Part shown: positions 7,648 through 15,690 of the stretch, one piece after another
Layout: every line of letters starts with the position of its first letter
How positions within the stretch are numbered: position 1 is the stretch's first letter
NCBI GenBank assembly: GCA_002869465.1
Contig: PKSW01000027.1
Location: 1-26,308, forward strand
Source: Marinilabiliales bacterium
Lineage (GTDB): Bacteria > Bacteroidota > Bacteroidia > Bacteroidales > F082
DNA: 26,308 bases
Reading direction: 5' to 3'
The notes under the pieces: model-generated
Databases searched by the model: none
Told to the model about the DNA's origin: nothing
The model's input: only the letters and a program-made list of their open reading frames with translations
Translations under genes and position numbers: made by a program

Positions 7648-9198
7648 GTGAATAGAGAATTAATCATCGATTCAAATTCATCGGAGGTTAGCATTGCACT
7701 TCTTGAGGACAAGACATTAGTCGAACTTCATAAAGAACAAAACAATAATCAGTTTTCGGTTGGGGATATTTTTCTGGGTAAAGTCAGAAAAATCATGCCT
7801 GGTTTGAACGCTGCTTTTGTTGATGTAGGCTACGAACGGGATGCATTTCTTCATTACCTGGATTTAGGTCCACAGATAAAAACCTATAATAACTTTGTTA
7901 AACTTGGCCTGTTGGGAAAATCCCAACATATCAGCTTTGAAAAATTCAGGCTGGAGAAGGATATTGAAAAAACAGGAAAGATTAACCAGGTATTAACTTC
8001 GGGGCAACAGATTCTGGTGCAAATTGCCAAAGAGCCTATTTCAACCAAAGGCCCCCGCATTTCTACAGAAATTTCATTCCCCGGCAGGTATATCGTGTTA
8101 TTGCCTTTTTCAAACAAAATTTCGATTTCCCAAAAAATCAAAAGTAAAGAAGAAAGAAGTAGGTTAAAAAGGCTAATATTGAGTATCAAACCCAATAACT
8201 ACGGTGTGATCATTCGAACAGTTGCCGAACACAAAAAGGTAGCTGAACTGGATGCCGATTTAAGGGATTTGACTTCAAAATGGGAGAAAATAACCAAACA
8301 ACTTCCTCACATTTCTGCACCCAGAAAAGTATTGAGTGAACTTGGCAGAACTTCAACCATTTTAAGAGACAATTTGAATGAGTCATTTAATAGTATTCAT
8401 ATTAACGACTCAGTGCTCTATGAGGAAGCCAGAAATTTACTGGGTACCATTTCTCCGGATAAGATCGATATTGTAAAAAGATACAAGGGACGCACACCCA
8501 TATTTGAATACTTTGGCGTAGAAAAGCAACTTCGTAACTCATTTGGGAAAACGGTTACTATAAAAAGTGGTGTTTACCTTATCATTGAACATACCGAAGC
8601 GCTTCATGTGATCGATGTGAATAGTGGACATCGTGTAAATAAAGATAATTCTCAGGAAGAAAATGCCCTGGAGGTAAATATTGAAGCCGCTATCGAGATT
8701 GCCCGGCAGCTGCGCCTGCGCGATATGGGAGGCATCATCGTTGTTGATTTTATTGATATGAATGATGCCAAAAACCGGCGCGCATTGCATAACCGATTTA
8801 AAGAAGAAATGGCTAAAGATAGCGCGAAACATACCGTTTTGCCTCCCAGCCGTTTTGGATTGGTACAAATTACACGACAGCGTGTAAGGCCGCAGATGAC
8901 CGTTCCGGTGCTGGAACAATGCCCCGTTTGTAATGGTTCGGGCGAAATAAAATCAAGTGTCATCGTTGTTGACGATATTGAGAACAATTTGAATTACCTG
9001 ATCCAGGACCAGAATGAGAAAAACCTGACGTTGGCGGTACACCCTTTCATAGCTGCTTACCTCACAAAAGGCATGAAATCGATTCGTTATAAATGGTTTC
9101 TAAAATATAAAAGGTGGGTTAAAATTCAAGCAAATAAAGATTTCCACTTGCTTGAATACTTATTCCTGAATAAAAATAATGAAGTTATAAAAAGCTAA
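7648..9198 (+). CDS. rng: Ribonuclease E/G family endoribonuclease
   Basis: A 516-aa RNase G-like enzyme for rRNA processing and mRNA decay. An S1 domain occupies about 35-130 (GDIFLGKVRKIMPGLNAAFVD). The catalytic core supplies the metal-binding Asp323 (VIDVNSG) and Asp367 (IIVVDFIDM). The Zn-link CPVCNGSG (Cys425 and Cys428) joins two subunits. The C-terminal small domain ends near 510, with no long RNase E scaffold tail, so RNase G is the better name. The start is GTG, and the sequence from it (NRELIIDSNSSEVSIALLED) matches family N-termini. A strong terminator follows. The 157-bp gap upstream holds the 7508 hairpin and no obvious TAnnTTTG box. Confidence 0.95.
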   Translation: MNRELIIDSNSSEVSIALLEDKTLVELHKEQNNNQFSVGDIFLGKVRKIMPGLNAAFVDVGYERDAFLHYLDLGPQIKTYNNFVKLGLLGKSQHISFEKFRLEKDIEKTGKINQVLTSGQQILVQIAKEPISTKGPRISTEISFPGRYIVLLPFSNKISISQKIKSKEERSRLKRLILSIKPNNYGVIIRTVAEHKKVAELDADLRDLTSKWEKITKQLPHISAPRKVLSELGRTSTILRDNLNESFNSIHINDSVLYEEARNLLGTISPDKIDIVKRYKGRTPIFEYFGVEKQLRNSFGKTVTIKSGVYLIIEHTEALHVIDVNSGHRVNKDNSQEENALEVNIEAAIEIARQLRLRDMGGIIVVDFIDMNDAKNRRALHNRFKEEMAKDSAKHTVLPPSRFGLVQITRQRVRPQMTVPVLEQCPVCNGSGEIKSSVIVVDDIENNLNYLIQDQNEKNLTLAVHPFIAAYLTKGMKSIRYKWFLKYKRWVKIQANKDFHLLEYLFLNKNNEVIKS

Positions 9199-9220
9199 TG
9201 AGCTTTGAAAAAAATTAAAA

Positions 9221-9249
9221 AAAAAGACCGCAATGCGGTCTTTTTTTTT
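9221..9249. terminator. Bidirectional intrinsic terminator between rng and usp
   Basis: AAAAAGACCGC (9221-9231) and GCGGTCTTTTT (9235-9245) form an 11-bp stem with a 3-nt loop. A T run follows on the plus strand (to 9249) and the A run upstream gives a T run on the minus strand. It sits exactly between the convergent rng and usp genes. Confidence 0.92.
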
Positions 9250-9250
9250 G

Positions 9251-10099
9251 TTAACCGTTAAAAAATCTGATCCGGTCAGGATGAATGCTCAGCACAGGGA
9301 TGGGTGAGTGATTCACCATTTGGCTCGCATAAGGCCCCAACCACAGGTTGGAAGTTTTGGTTTCCTGCTCTGTCATTATCGATATTAAATTGGCATTTAC
9401 TTTTAAAGCATATTCGATGGTTGTCTCAGTAATATGATCCGTTTCAATAAATGTTTCTTTATGAAGGATGTCGTTTTCTTCGAGGTAATCTTTAGCTTGC
9501 TCCACATAATTTTGAATACGATACCTGATATCGTCAAGGCTGGAAGTATACATTCCTAATATATGCACTTCAGCATTAAAAAATTTGGCGAGCAAAGCTG
9601 TCATGGGAAGTTTTTGCCTGGTTACTTTGGTGCTATCAAACGGGATGACAATTCTTTTTAATCCTTTTTCAATATCAACACCAGCCCTGATAGTAATAAT
9701 TGGTTTGGTTGTAGCTGACACGACCCGGTTGGCATTGCTTCCAATCCAGAATTCTTCGAAGCCTGTTGATCCATGTGTTCCTATCACTATTAAGAAAGCA
9801 TTTATTTCATCTGCGGCAGCACATATCTCCTTATACACTTTCCCTTTTCTGATCTGAAAATTAAACTCTTCCCTACCCAGCTTACTTTTGTATTTTTTAA
9901 TGATCCCATTAAATTTACCTTCCACTTCTTTAATCAGATCTTTCGGCTCGACCGAAAATATTTCTTTTGAATAATCTAAATGATTCACCCAAACCATTGT
10001 TATACCCGACGATGCCCTTTGGGCAATGGTTATTGCATGTTCCAAAGCATTTATGGAACAATCGGAGAAATCGATACCAACGAGGATTTTTTTATTCAT
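9251..10099 (-). CDS. Tandem-domain universal stress protein (UspA family), copy 1
   Basis: A 282-aa cytoplasmic protein made of two Usp folds. The N-terminal domain (1-140) begins KKILVGIDFSDCSINALEHA and carries the ATP-binding signature G-x2-G-x9-G-S (GTHGSTGFEEFWIGSNANR). The C-terminal domain (about 148-282) begins KRIVIPFDSTKVTRQKLP and has lost the glycine loop: the corresponding part reads TEQETKTSNLWLGPYASQM. Usp proteins help cells survive starvation and stress, but the precise role here is unknown. It overlaps the SPOR-domain gene by 8 nt and is the last gene of a usp-SPOR-usp operon. It is clearly a paralog of the gene at 10560-11393. Confidence 0.9.
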   Translation of the reverse strand: MNKKILVGIDFSDCSINALEHAITIAQRASSGITMVWVNHLDYSKEIFSVEPKDLIKEVEGKFNGIIKKYKSKLGREEFNFQIRKGKVYKEICAAADEINAFLIVIGTHGSTGFEEFWIGSNANRVVSATTKPIITIRAGVDIEKGLKRIVIPFDSTKVTRQKLPMTALLAKFFNAEVHILGMYTSSLDDIRYRIQNYVEQAKDYLEENDILHKETFIETDHITETTIEYALKVNANLISIMTEQETKTSNLWLGPYASQMVNHSPIPVLSIHPDRIRFFNG

Positions 10100-10535
10100 A
10101 ATTGATGGTGTTTTTATATTTTGTAAATTCAGGAAATGTAATTTTATCTTTAATAACCCATGCCTGAGGATAACTTCTTTTTAGCTTTTCCATAAACTCC
10201 ATGGCCTCTAACCTAGTTCTGAAATCTCCAACTCTCAATCGATAATAAGGCTCTCTGAAAGTTACATAAGTATTTATTTCCGGGTAATTTTCTTCAAATT
10301 CATCTTTAATCTGGTTTGCTTCATCGAGGGCTGTATTTCCGGCCCGCATGAGTAATTGTATCCGGTAACCATCAATCAGCGGGAATTCTTCATTGTAATC
10401 AATGTGCAGTTCAACAAGATTCTCAATTTGTGGGTCATTATAAATAATGACGGCATTGCTATTCGCAATTTGCGCATTCATCGCCAATGCAGAAAAAATC
10501 ATAACAATTGATAGTATCGAAAGCTTTATTTTCAT
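10092..10535 (-). CDS. Small exported SPOR-domain protein
   Basis: A 147-aa protein. A signal peptide (MKIKLSILSIVMIFSALAMNA, cleavage about residue 21-22) predicts export to the periplasm. A SPOR domain (about 55-130) follows: DGYRIQLLMRAGNTALDEA, then EPYYRLRVGDFRTRLEAMEF, then YPQAWVIKDKI. SPOR domains bind peptidoglycan strands stripped of stem peptides, usually at division sites. I chose the ATG at 10535 over the TTG one codon upstream. It lies between two usp genes, 24 bp after one and overlapping the other by 8 nt, so the three are almost certainly one transcript. The meaning of this pairing is not known. Confidence 0.85.
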   Translation of the reverse strand: MKIKLSILSIVMIFSALAMNAQIANSNAVIIYNDPQIENLVELHIDYNEEFPLIDGYRIQLLMRAGNTALDEANQIKDEFEENYPEINTYVTFREPYYRLRVGDFRTRLEAMEFMEKLKRSYPQAWVIKDKITFPEFTKYKNTINYE

Positions 10536-10559
10536 CAAATCAATGAAGATAGTTCATAT

Positions 10560-11393
10560 TTAATTAATTTCTTTTGATCGCAAACTTAGAACCGGAATTT
10601 CTGAATTATTGATCAGTTGCTGTGCATAAGGACCTAAAAATTTTTTAGCCGTAGTTGTATCCTGATCTGTCATGATCGAAATCAAATCAATTTTGTGCTC
10701 ACGACTATATTTAATAATGGATACAGCCACATTATCCGCTTCCAGTTCTTCGGTAACGAATTTCACTTTCCTATCTTTTAAGCACACTTCAGCATCTTCG
10801 CCATATTTATCAATTCTTTTCCTGATAACACTTAACGGCGTATTGAATACCTTTAATAAATGTATGGTAGCATTAAAAGATTTAGCCAGGTCAGCTGCAA
10901 ATGGCAGTTTCTGTTTGGTTTCAAGTGAACTGTCCAGAGGGAGCAATATATTTTTTATTTGGTCTTTAAAACCATATTCGCTCCTTATGGTAACTACAGG
11001 ACAGGGTGCCTGGCTTACGATTCTGTTGGCGTTGCTGCCAATCCAGTATTGCTCGTATCCTGAAACACCATGTGTTCCTGCAAAAATCATATCTGCGTTT
11101 ATTTGTTTCGCCGCTTTTGAAATTTCCTGGTAAACCCTGCCTTTTCTTAACAAGACCTGAATTTCACCACATTTGATCTGTGGTTGAAACTTCTTGATGA
11201 TGGTATTCATATAGGCCCGTTTTTCGATCCTGGTTTCACCTTCAATAATATCAATAACGCTTTCTTCTGCCAAAGTATTATCTACCCATATTAAATGTAT
11301 GCAGGCGTTTAGTTTATTAGCGAACAAAACCGCATATTCCAGGGCATGTTCAGCGTTTCTCGAGAAGTCAATAGCAACTAATATTGTTTTCAT
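10560..11393 (-). CDS. Tandem-domain universal stress protein (UspA family), copy 2
   Basis: A 277-aa two-domain Usp protein closely similar along its length to the gene at 9251-10099. The first domain begins KTILVAIDFSRNAEHALEYA and carries GTHGVSGYEQYWIGSNANR, the same G-x2-G-x9-G-S nucleotide-binding signature. The second begins KNILLPLDSSLETKQKLP and lacks a full glycine loop. The pair looks like an old duplication now separated by the SPOR gene. It is the first gene of the operon and is divergent from ruvB across 179 bp, where I could not find a convincing minus-strand TAnnTTTG box. Confidence 0.9.
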   Translation of the reverse strand: MKTILVAIDFSRNAEHALEYAVLFANKLNACIHLIWVDNTLAEESVIDIIEGETRIEKRAYMNTIIKKFQPQIKCGEIQVLLRKGRVYQEISKAAKQINADMIFAGTHGVSGYEQYWIGSNANRIVSQAPCPVVTIRSEYGFKDQIKNILLPLDSSLETKQKLPFAADLAKSFNATIHLLKVFNTPLSVIRKRIDKYGEDAEVCLKDRKVKFVTEELEADNVAVSIIKYSREHKIDLISIMTDQDTTTAKKFLGPYAQQLINNSEIPVLSLRSKEIN

Positions 11394-11545
11394 GGCATTA
11401 CATTTTTATCGTATTGATATTCCTGCATTTACCCTAAATTAGCAGATGAATTGATTATGAAGCTAATGTAATATTTTTTTTCTGATTTTCAAAACAAGCC
11501 CTTATTACAGGCTTTTATCCGTCATTTTTATTCGGTACTTATTAG

Positions 11546-11553
11546 TATTTTTG
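11546..11553 (+). promoter_or_regulatory. Putative -7 box for ruvB
   Basis: TATTTTTG matches TAnnTTTG and ends 19 nt before the ruvB ATG. There is no clear -33 TTG. The only other structure in the gap is a weak 5-bp inverted repeat (AAGCC at 11496-11500 with GGCTT at 11510-11514). Confidence 0.5.
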
Positions 11554-11572
11554 TTGTTTAAGTTAAAATAGA

Positions 11573-12595
11573 ATGAACGAAAATCTGGATGCCACAAAAG
11601 ATCATTTAAGCAAGGTTGAGATTGAAATTGAGAAGGTGCTAAGGCCAGGTCAGTTCAATAGCTTTTTAGGGCAACCCAAAGTAGTTGAGAACCTTGAAAT
11701 ATTTGTGGAGGCAGCCAAACAAAGAGGTGAAGCGCTGGATCATGTGCTACTTCATGGCCCTCCTGGATTGGGAAAAACAACCCTTTCTTATATCATTTCA
11801 AATGAATTGGGTGTTAATATTATTACTTCATCCGGCCCCGTTTTGGATAAGCCAGGCGATTTGGCAGGTTTACTAACCAACCTGGGCGAAAATGATGTAT
11901 TGTTCATTGATGAAATACATCGATTAAGTCCGGTAGTGGAAGAATATTTATACTCTGCTATGGAAGATTTTAAAATTGACATTATGATCGAAACCGGGCC
12001 CAATGCCCGATCTGTTCAGATCAGTTTGAGCCCTTTTACATTGATCGGAGCAACCACCCGTTCAGGATTGTTAACTGCACCCCTGCGATCAAGATTTGGT
12101 ATTACCTCCAGATTGGCTTATTACGATACGGAAACTCTGGCTGGAATCATCAAACGATCCGCATCCATATTAAAAGTTAAAATTGATGATGATGCTTCTT
12201 TTGAAATAGCCAGGAGAAGCCGGGGAACGCCGCGGATTGCCAATTTACTTTTACGCCGTGTACGCGACTTTGCACAAATTAAAGGTTCAGGTGAGATTGA
12301 TATGAAAATTTCAAAACATGCCCTCGAAGCATTGAATGTCGATAAATTTGGATTGGATGAAATGGATAATAAAATCCTATCCACCATTATTGATAAATTT
12401 AAAGGAGGGCCAGTTGGAATTACAACCATTGCTACGGCTGTTGGAGAAGAATCAGGCACTATTGAAGAAGTTTATGAACCATTTCTTATCCAGGAAGGGT
12501 ATTTGATGCGCACACCACGTGGAAGAGAAGCCACCGAACTCGCTTACAAACACCTCGGAAAGATTAAAGATCCGGACCAGGGAAAGCTTTTCTAA
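11573..12595 (+). CDS. ruvB: Holliday junction branch-migration ATPase RuvB
   Basis: A 340-aa AAA+ motor that drives branch migration with RuvA. It contains LRPGQFNSFLGQ at the N-terminus, Walker A GPPGLGKTTLS (from residue 62), Walker B FIDEIHRLS, the RuvB-specific GATTRSGLLTAPLRSRFG (sensor 1 and arginine finger region) and sensor 2 GTPRIANLLLRRVRDFA. The C-terminal winged helix contains GPVGITTIATAVGEESGTIE. Length and motifs are complete. ruvA and ruvC are not in the window. queG follows after 15 bp and is probably cotranscribed. Confidence 0.97.
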   Translation: MNENLDATKDHLSKVEIEIEKVLRPGQFNSFLGQPKVVENLEIFVEAAKQRGEALDHVLLHGPPGLGKTTLSYIISNELGVNIITSSGPVLDKPGDLAGLLTNLGENDVLFIDEIHRLSPVVEEYLYSAMEDFKIDIMIETGPNARSVQISLSPFTLIGATTRSGLLTAPLRSRFGITSRLAYYDTETLAGIIKRSASILKVKIDDDASFEIARRSRGTPRIANLLLRRVRDFAQIKGSGEIDMKISKHALEALNVDKFGLDEMDNKILSTIIDKFKGGPVGITTIATAVGEESGTIEEVYEPFLIQEGYLMRTPRGREATELAYKHLGKIKDPDQGKLF

Positions 12596-12610
12596 AATGC
12601 CTTCTTGATA

Positions 12611-13540
12611 ATGAATACATCCCAACTAAGTGAATTCATAAAAAGTAACGCCAAAAAGATTGGTTTTTTCGATTGTGGTATATCTAAAGCCCAACGACTT
12701 GAAGAAGATGAAGCCAGGATGGAAGCATGGCTCAAAAAAGGCATGCACGGAACCATGTCGTATCTTGAAAAGAATAAATCCAAGCGATATGATCCAGTTA
12801 AACTGGTTGAAGGCGCCAAATCTGTAATTACAGTTTTGTATAATTATTTTCCTGATCAAAAACTCCCTGAAAAGGATAGCTACCGCATTTCAAAATACGC
12901 CTGCGGAAAAGATTATCATTTTGTGGTTAAGAAAAAGTTGGCTTTGTTATTATCAGCTATTGAAGATGAAATCGGTGAGCGCGAAGCCAGGTTGTTTGTC
13001 GATTCAGCACCCGTTCTCGACAGGGCTTGGGCCCGTGAAAGCGGACTCGGGTTTATTGGTAAAAATACCATGCTGATCAACAGGAAAGGGGGCTCATTTT
13101 TCTTCATCGGCCACATCATTTGCGATTTAGAACTGGCCTATGATGAAACAAATTATAAGAATTATTGTGGCACATGTACAAAATGTATCGATGCTTGCCC
13201 TACCCAGGCAATCGAAGCTTTTCGGGTAGATGCCAGAAAATGCATTTCCTATCTGACAATCGAAAATCGCGATGAAATTCCGGAAAAGTATCAGGATAAT
13301 TTTAATAATTGGATTTTTGGATGTGATATTTGCCAGGATGTTTGCCCATGGAACAAATTTGCCAAACCTCATCATGAGCCCTTGTTCAATCCTTCAGACA
13401 ATTTGATAAATATGGAAAAAAATAATTGGGAGCAACTTGAAAAACCTGTATTCAATAGTTTGTTCAGGCATAGTGCGGTGCAACGTACCGGTTTTAAGGG
13501 GTTGAAAAGAAATATCAAATTTGTTTCTGAAAAGTCTTGA
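12611..13540 (+). CDS. queG: Epoxyqueuosine reductase QueG
   Basis: A 309-aa cobalamin-dependent iron-sulfur enzyme that reduces epoxyqueuosine to queuosine in the tRNA wobble position. The catalytic Asp131 lies in FVDSAPVLDRAWARESGLGF, followed by GKNTMLINRKGGSFFF. Two ferredoxin-like [4Fe-4S] motifs follow: CGTCTKCIDACPTQAI (Cys186, 189, 192, 196) and CDICQDVCPWN (Cys238, 241, 245), with Cys211 as a further ligand. The C-terminal tail is shorter than in proteobacterial QueG because the HEAT-like repeat is reduced, as is usual in this phylum. The ATG at 12611 is preferred over a TTG two codons upstream. It ends with TGA, showing that TGA is a normal stop in this genome. Confidence 0.95.
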   Translation: MNTSQLSEFIKSNAKKIGFFDCGISKAQRLEEDEARMEAWLKKGMHGTMSYLEKNKSKRYDPVKLVEGAKSVITVLYNYFPDQKLPEKDSYRISKYACGKDYHFVVKKKLALLLSAIEDEIGEREARLFVDSAPVLDRAWARESGLGFIGKNTMLINRKGGSFFFIGHIICDLELAYDETNYKNYCGTCTKCIDACPTQAIEAFRVDARKCISYLTIENRDEIPEKYQDNFNNWIFGCDICQDVCPWNKFAKPHHEPLFNPSDNLINMEKNNWEQLEKPVFNSLFRHSAVQRTGFKGLKRNIKFVSEKS

Positions 13541-13601
13541 CTACTTAACCTTGTAAATTGAGACGCTAAACTTCTTACATATGACTTTCTATTTATTCAA
13601 T

Positions 13602-13609
13602 TATATTTG
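13602..13609 (+). promoter_or_regulatory. Putative -7 box for the symporter-tadA unit
   Basis: TATATTTG matches TAnnTTTG, 28 nt before the symporter ATG, in the 97-bp gap after queG. There is no TTG at the expected -33 position. Confidence 0.5.
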
Positions 13610-13637
13610 GTTTTTATTGGCCACATAAATTAAAACT

Positions 13638-15110
13638 ATGAACTGGTTGTTTTTTTGGATCGTCATTTATTTAATCCTGATCGTATTTCTTGCCTTACGT
13701 CACCTCCGCAGCTCCGACTTTGACCAATACCTGGTCAACAATCGGAACACGAAAACCTTACCCCTTGTTTTTACGGTATTGGCCACTTTTGTGGGTGGAG
13801 GTACTTCTATCGGACTAATGGCATTGGGTTATGAATCAGGTTTTGCAGCTGTTTCCATCGGAATTGCCTATGTGATCGGGTTTGTGATCATGTCATTTTA
13901 TGCCGGGAAAATAAGAACTTATGGTGCCGACAATAATATCTACAGCTTTCCTCATTATTTAAATCACAAATTTACTTCGACCAAAGAAAAAGGATTTTCA
14001 AGGATATTCTCAGCAACAGTAAGTGGGGTTAACATCTTCATCTTCTTTTTCATCCTGGCAGCTCAGTTTGTTGCAATGGCCAGCCTTTTGAAATATTCTT
14101 TCGAGATCGGATATACAACAGCTGTCATTATTTCAGCGCTTATTATTATTATTTATACGGCAATTGCCGGCCTTTCAGGTGTTATTCTTACCGATATGAT
14201 CCAGTTTATTGCTATAGTGATTATGATCCTGCTCATATTCATACCGGGAATCATTGACGACACAGAATTTTTCAGCCGGATGCAGGAACTACCTCGGGAA
14301 ATGCTGAATGGAACACAATTGGGGTGGGGTTTTTTAATCGGCACTATTTTATTTCTCTCCTGGTCGGTGCTGGTCCGGATGGACATCTGGCAGCGAATCC
14401 TCGCCGCCAAAAGTGAAAAAGTAGCCCGGAAGGTCAGTATCTGGTCAGGGATTGGGATGCTACCATTTTATATCATTTTCCCGATGGTGGGTATGGCAAT
14501 TAAACTGGTTTTAGAAAGGGAATTAGCAACCAACGAATCGGCCGATGTAGCCTATGAATTTATTTCGCGGCATACATTTGAAGTCTTTTTAATGGATATT
14601 AATTTCGGCCCTGTTTTGTTGGGGTTTGCAGTGGTAGGTTTACTATCCGCGTTGATGTCATCAGGGGATAGTTTTTTAAATATCATTTCTATTTCAGCGG
14701 TGAAAGATTTTGTTGGATGGGGAAAGAAAAAAGAAGAAATAAGCAAAAAGAAAGCCCATCTGATGATCCGGATCGCAACCATTATTTTTGGTATTATCGC
14801 TTTGTTTACAGCGCTCGTTTTTCCGTATATAGTCGATTTGATGGTTGTGGGCATTTCTACCATCACCATTTTTGCTCCCATTACTTTATTTGCACTGATC
14901 AGCAAAAATGCATTTGCATACCGGAGAGTGGCCTTGGCCAGTATTTTAAGCGCCTTTGTCATCAACCTTATCCTTTTCATTTATGGTACATTATATCCTG
15001 AACTATTCCAGGCAAAAACATCCTTTGTTCCTGCTTTTGTTGTCGGTTCATTAGTGTTGATAATAGGGGTATTTATTTCAAAAACTAAAAATATGCTGCA
15101 TGAGTCTTAG
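13638..15110 (+). CDS. Sodium:solute symporter (SSS family)
   Basis: A 490-aa inner-membrane protein with about 13 hydrophobic helices. The SSS fold is indicated by the first helix (WLFFWIVIYLILIVFLAL), the LATFVGGGTSIGLMALGYESG loop-helix that forms part of the Na+ site, the ITAIAGLSGV-like segment TAIAGLSGVILTDMIQF, and LSALMSSGDSFLNIISISAVKDF in the later half, which is typical for the second Na+ site. It would use the Na+ gradient to import a small solute. The substrate cannot be deduced from the sequence, and the neighbours give no hint. The last 11 nt overlap the start of tadA, so the two are translationally linked. Confidence 0.9.
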   Translation: MNWLFFWIVIYLILIVFLALRHLRSSDFDQYLVNNRNTKTLPLVFTVLATFVGGGTSIGLMALGYESGFAAVSIGIAYVIGFVIMSFYAGKIRTYGADNNIYSFPHYLNHKFTSTKEKGFSRIFSATVSGVNIFIFFFILAAQFVAMASLLKYSFEIGYTTAVIISALIIIIYTAIAGLSGVILTDMIQFIAIVIMILLIFIPGIIDDTEFFSRMQELPREMLNGTQLGWGFLIGTILFLSWSVLVRMDIWQRILAAKSEKVARKVSIWSGIGMLPFYIIFPMVGMAIKLVLERELATNESADVAYEFISRHTFEVFLMDINFGPVLLGFAVVGLLSALMSSGDSFLNIISISAVKDFVGWGKKKEEISKKKAHLMIRIATIIFGIIALFTALVFPYIVDLMVVGISTITIFAPITLFALISKNAFAYRRVALASILSAFVINLILFIYGTLYPELFQAKTSFVPAFVVGSLVLIIGVFISKTKNMLHES

Positions 15111-15549
15111 TCTTTACACGGATGAATATTTTATGAAAGAGGCTTTGAAGGAAGCTCAAAAGGCATTTGATAAAGATGAAGTGCCCGTGGGCGCCATTGT
15201 AGTTTGCAATAACCAGATCATTGCGCGTGCTCACAACAGCACAGAAAAATTGAATGATGTAACGGCCCACGCAGAAATGATTGCCTTTACTGCTGCTGCG
15301 GATTATTTAGGGGGCAAATACCTGACTGATTGCACGCTATACGTTACCCTTGAGCCCTGTGTGATGTGTGCGGGCGCTTCATTCTGGACACAGATCAACA
15401 AACTGGTATATGGTGCCCGGGATGAAAAACGCGGTTTTCAGCAAATTGACAAGAAGATTCTGCATCCAACGACACTTGTTAAGGAAGGTATTATGGAAAA
15501 TGAATGCCGACAGATTTTACAGAATTTCTTTGAAAAAAAGAGAAAATAG
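15100..15549 (+). CDS. tadA: tRNA-specific adenosine deaminase TadA
   Basis: A 149-aa cytidine-deaminase-fold enzyme that makes inosine at the wobble position of tRNA-Arg(ACG). The zinc site is complete: HAE (His57, with Glu59 as proton shuttle) and PCVMC (Cys87, Cys90). FMKEALKEAQKAFDKDEVPVGAI is the usual N-terminal block, and GFQQIDKKILHPTTLVKEGI lies in the C-terminal part. The start at 15100 overlaps the symporter by 11 nt. A Met at residue 12 is a less likely start because family members extend upstream of it. No T-rich terminator follows directly, and the next structure is the palindrome at 15594. Confidence 0.95.
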   Translation: MSLSLYTDEYFMKEALKEAQKAFDKDEVPVGAIVVCNNQIIARAHNSTEKLNDVTAHAEMIAFTAAADYLGGKYLTDCTLYVTLEPCVMCAGASFWTQINKLVYGARDEKRGFQQIDKKILHPTTLVKEGIMENECRQILQNFFEKKRK

Positions 15550-15593
15550 ACAGTCAATACTCATAATTTATTGTGTTTCAATTTCATCTGAGA

Positions 15594-15611
15594 TATGAAC
15601 AATTGTTCATA
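15594..15611. promoter_or_regulatory. 18-bp perfect palindrome, candidate operator
   Basis: TATGAACAATTGTTCATA is a perfect inverted repeat with no spacer. Its centre is about 88 nt before the predicted start of the large RNA and 45 nt after tadA. It lacks a T tract, so it is more likely a dimeric regulator site than a terminator. I do not recognise the regulator. Confidence 0.5.
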
Positions 15612-15653
15612 AGTCCTGTTGATTTATTGTTAATTTATACTACTATCAAAAAA

Positions 15654-15685
15654 TTGCTTCCTTAAAATATTTAGGTGTACATTTG
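15654..15685 (+). promoter_or_regulatory. Promoter of the large structured RNA
   Basis: TTG at 15654-15656 and TACATTTG at 15678-15685 are 21 nt apart, a full match to the Bacteroidota promoter (TTG, 19-21 nt, TAnnTTTG). This is one of the two best promoters in the window and it leads into no convincing protein gene. Transcription should start near 15691. Confidence 0.75.
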
Positions 15686-15690
15686 TTTCA

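Noticed and set aside
11394..11572. Riboswitch or small RNA between usp and ruvB
   Set aside because: Only a weak 5-bp inverted repeat (11496-11514) and a -7 box are visible, with no terminator and no recognisable aptamer.
14717..15001. Plus-strand frame of 94 codons within the symporter gene
   Set aside because: It lies entirely inside the well-supported symporter in another frame, with unnatural composition and no domain.
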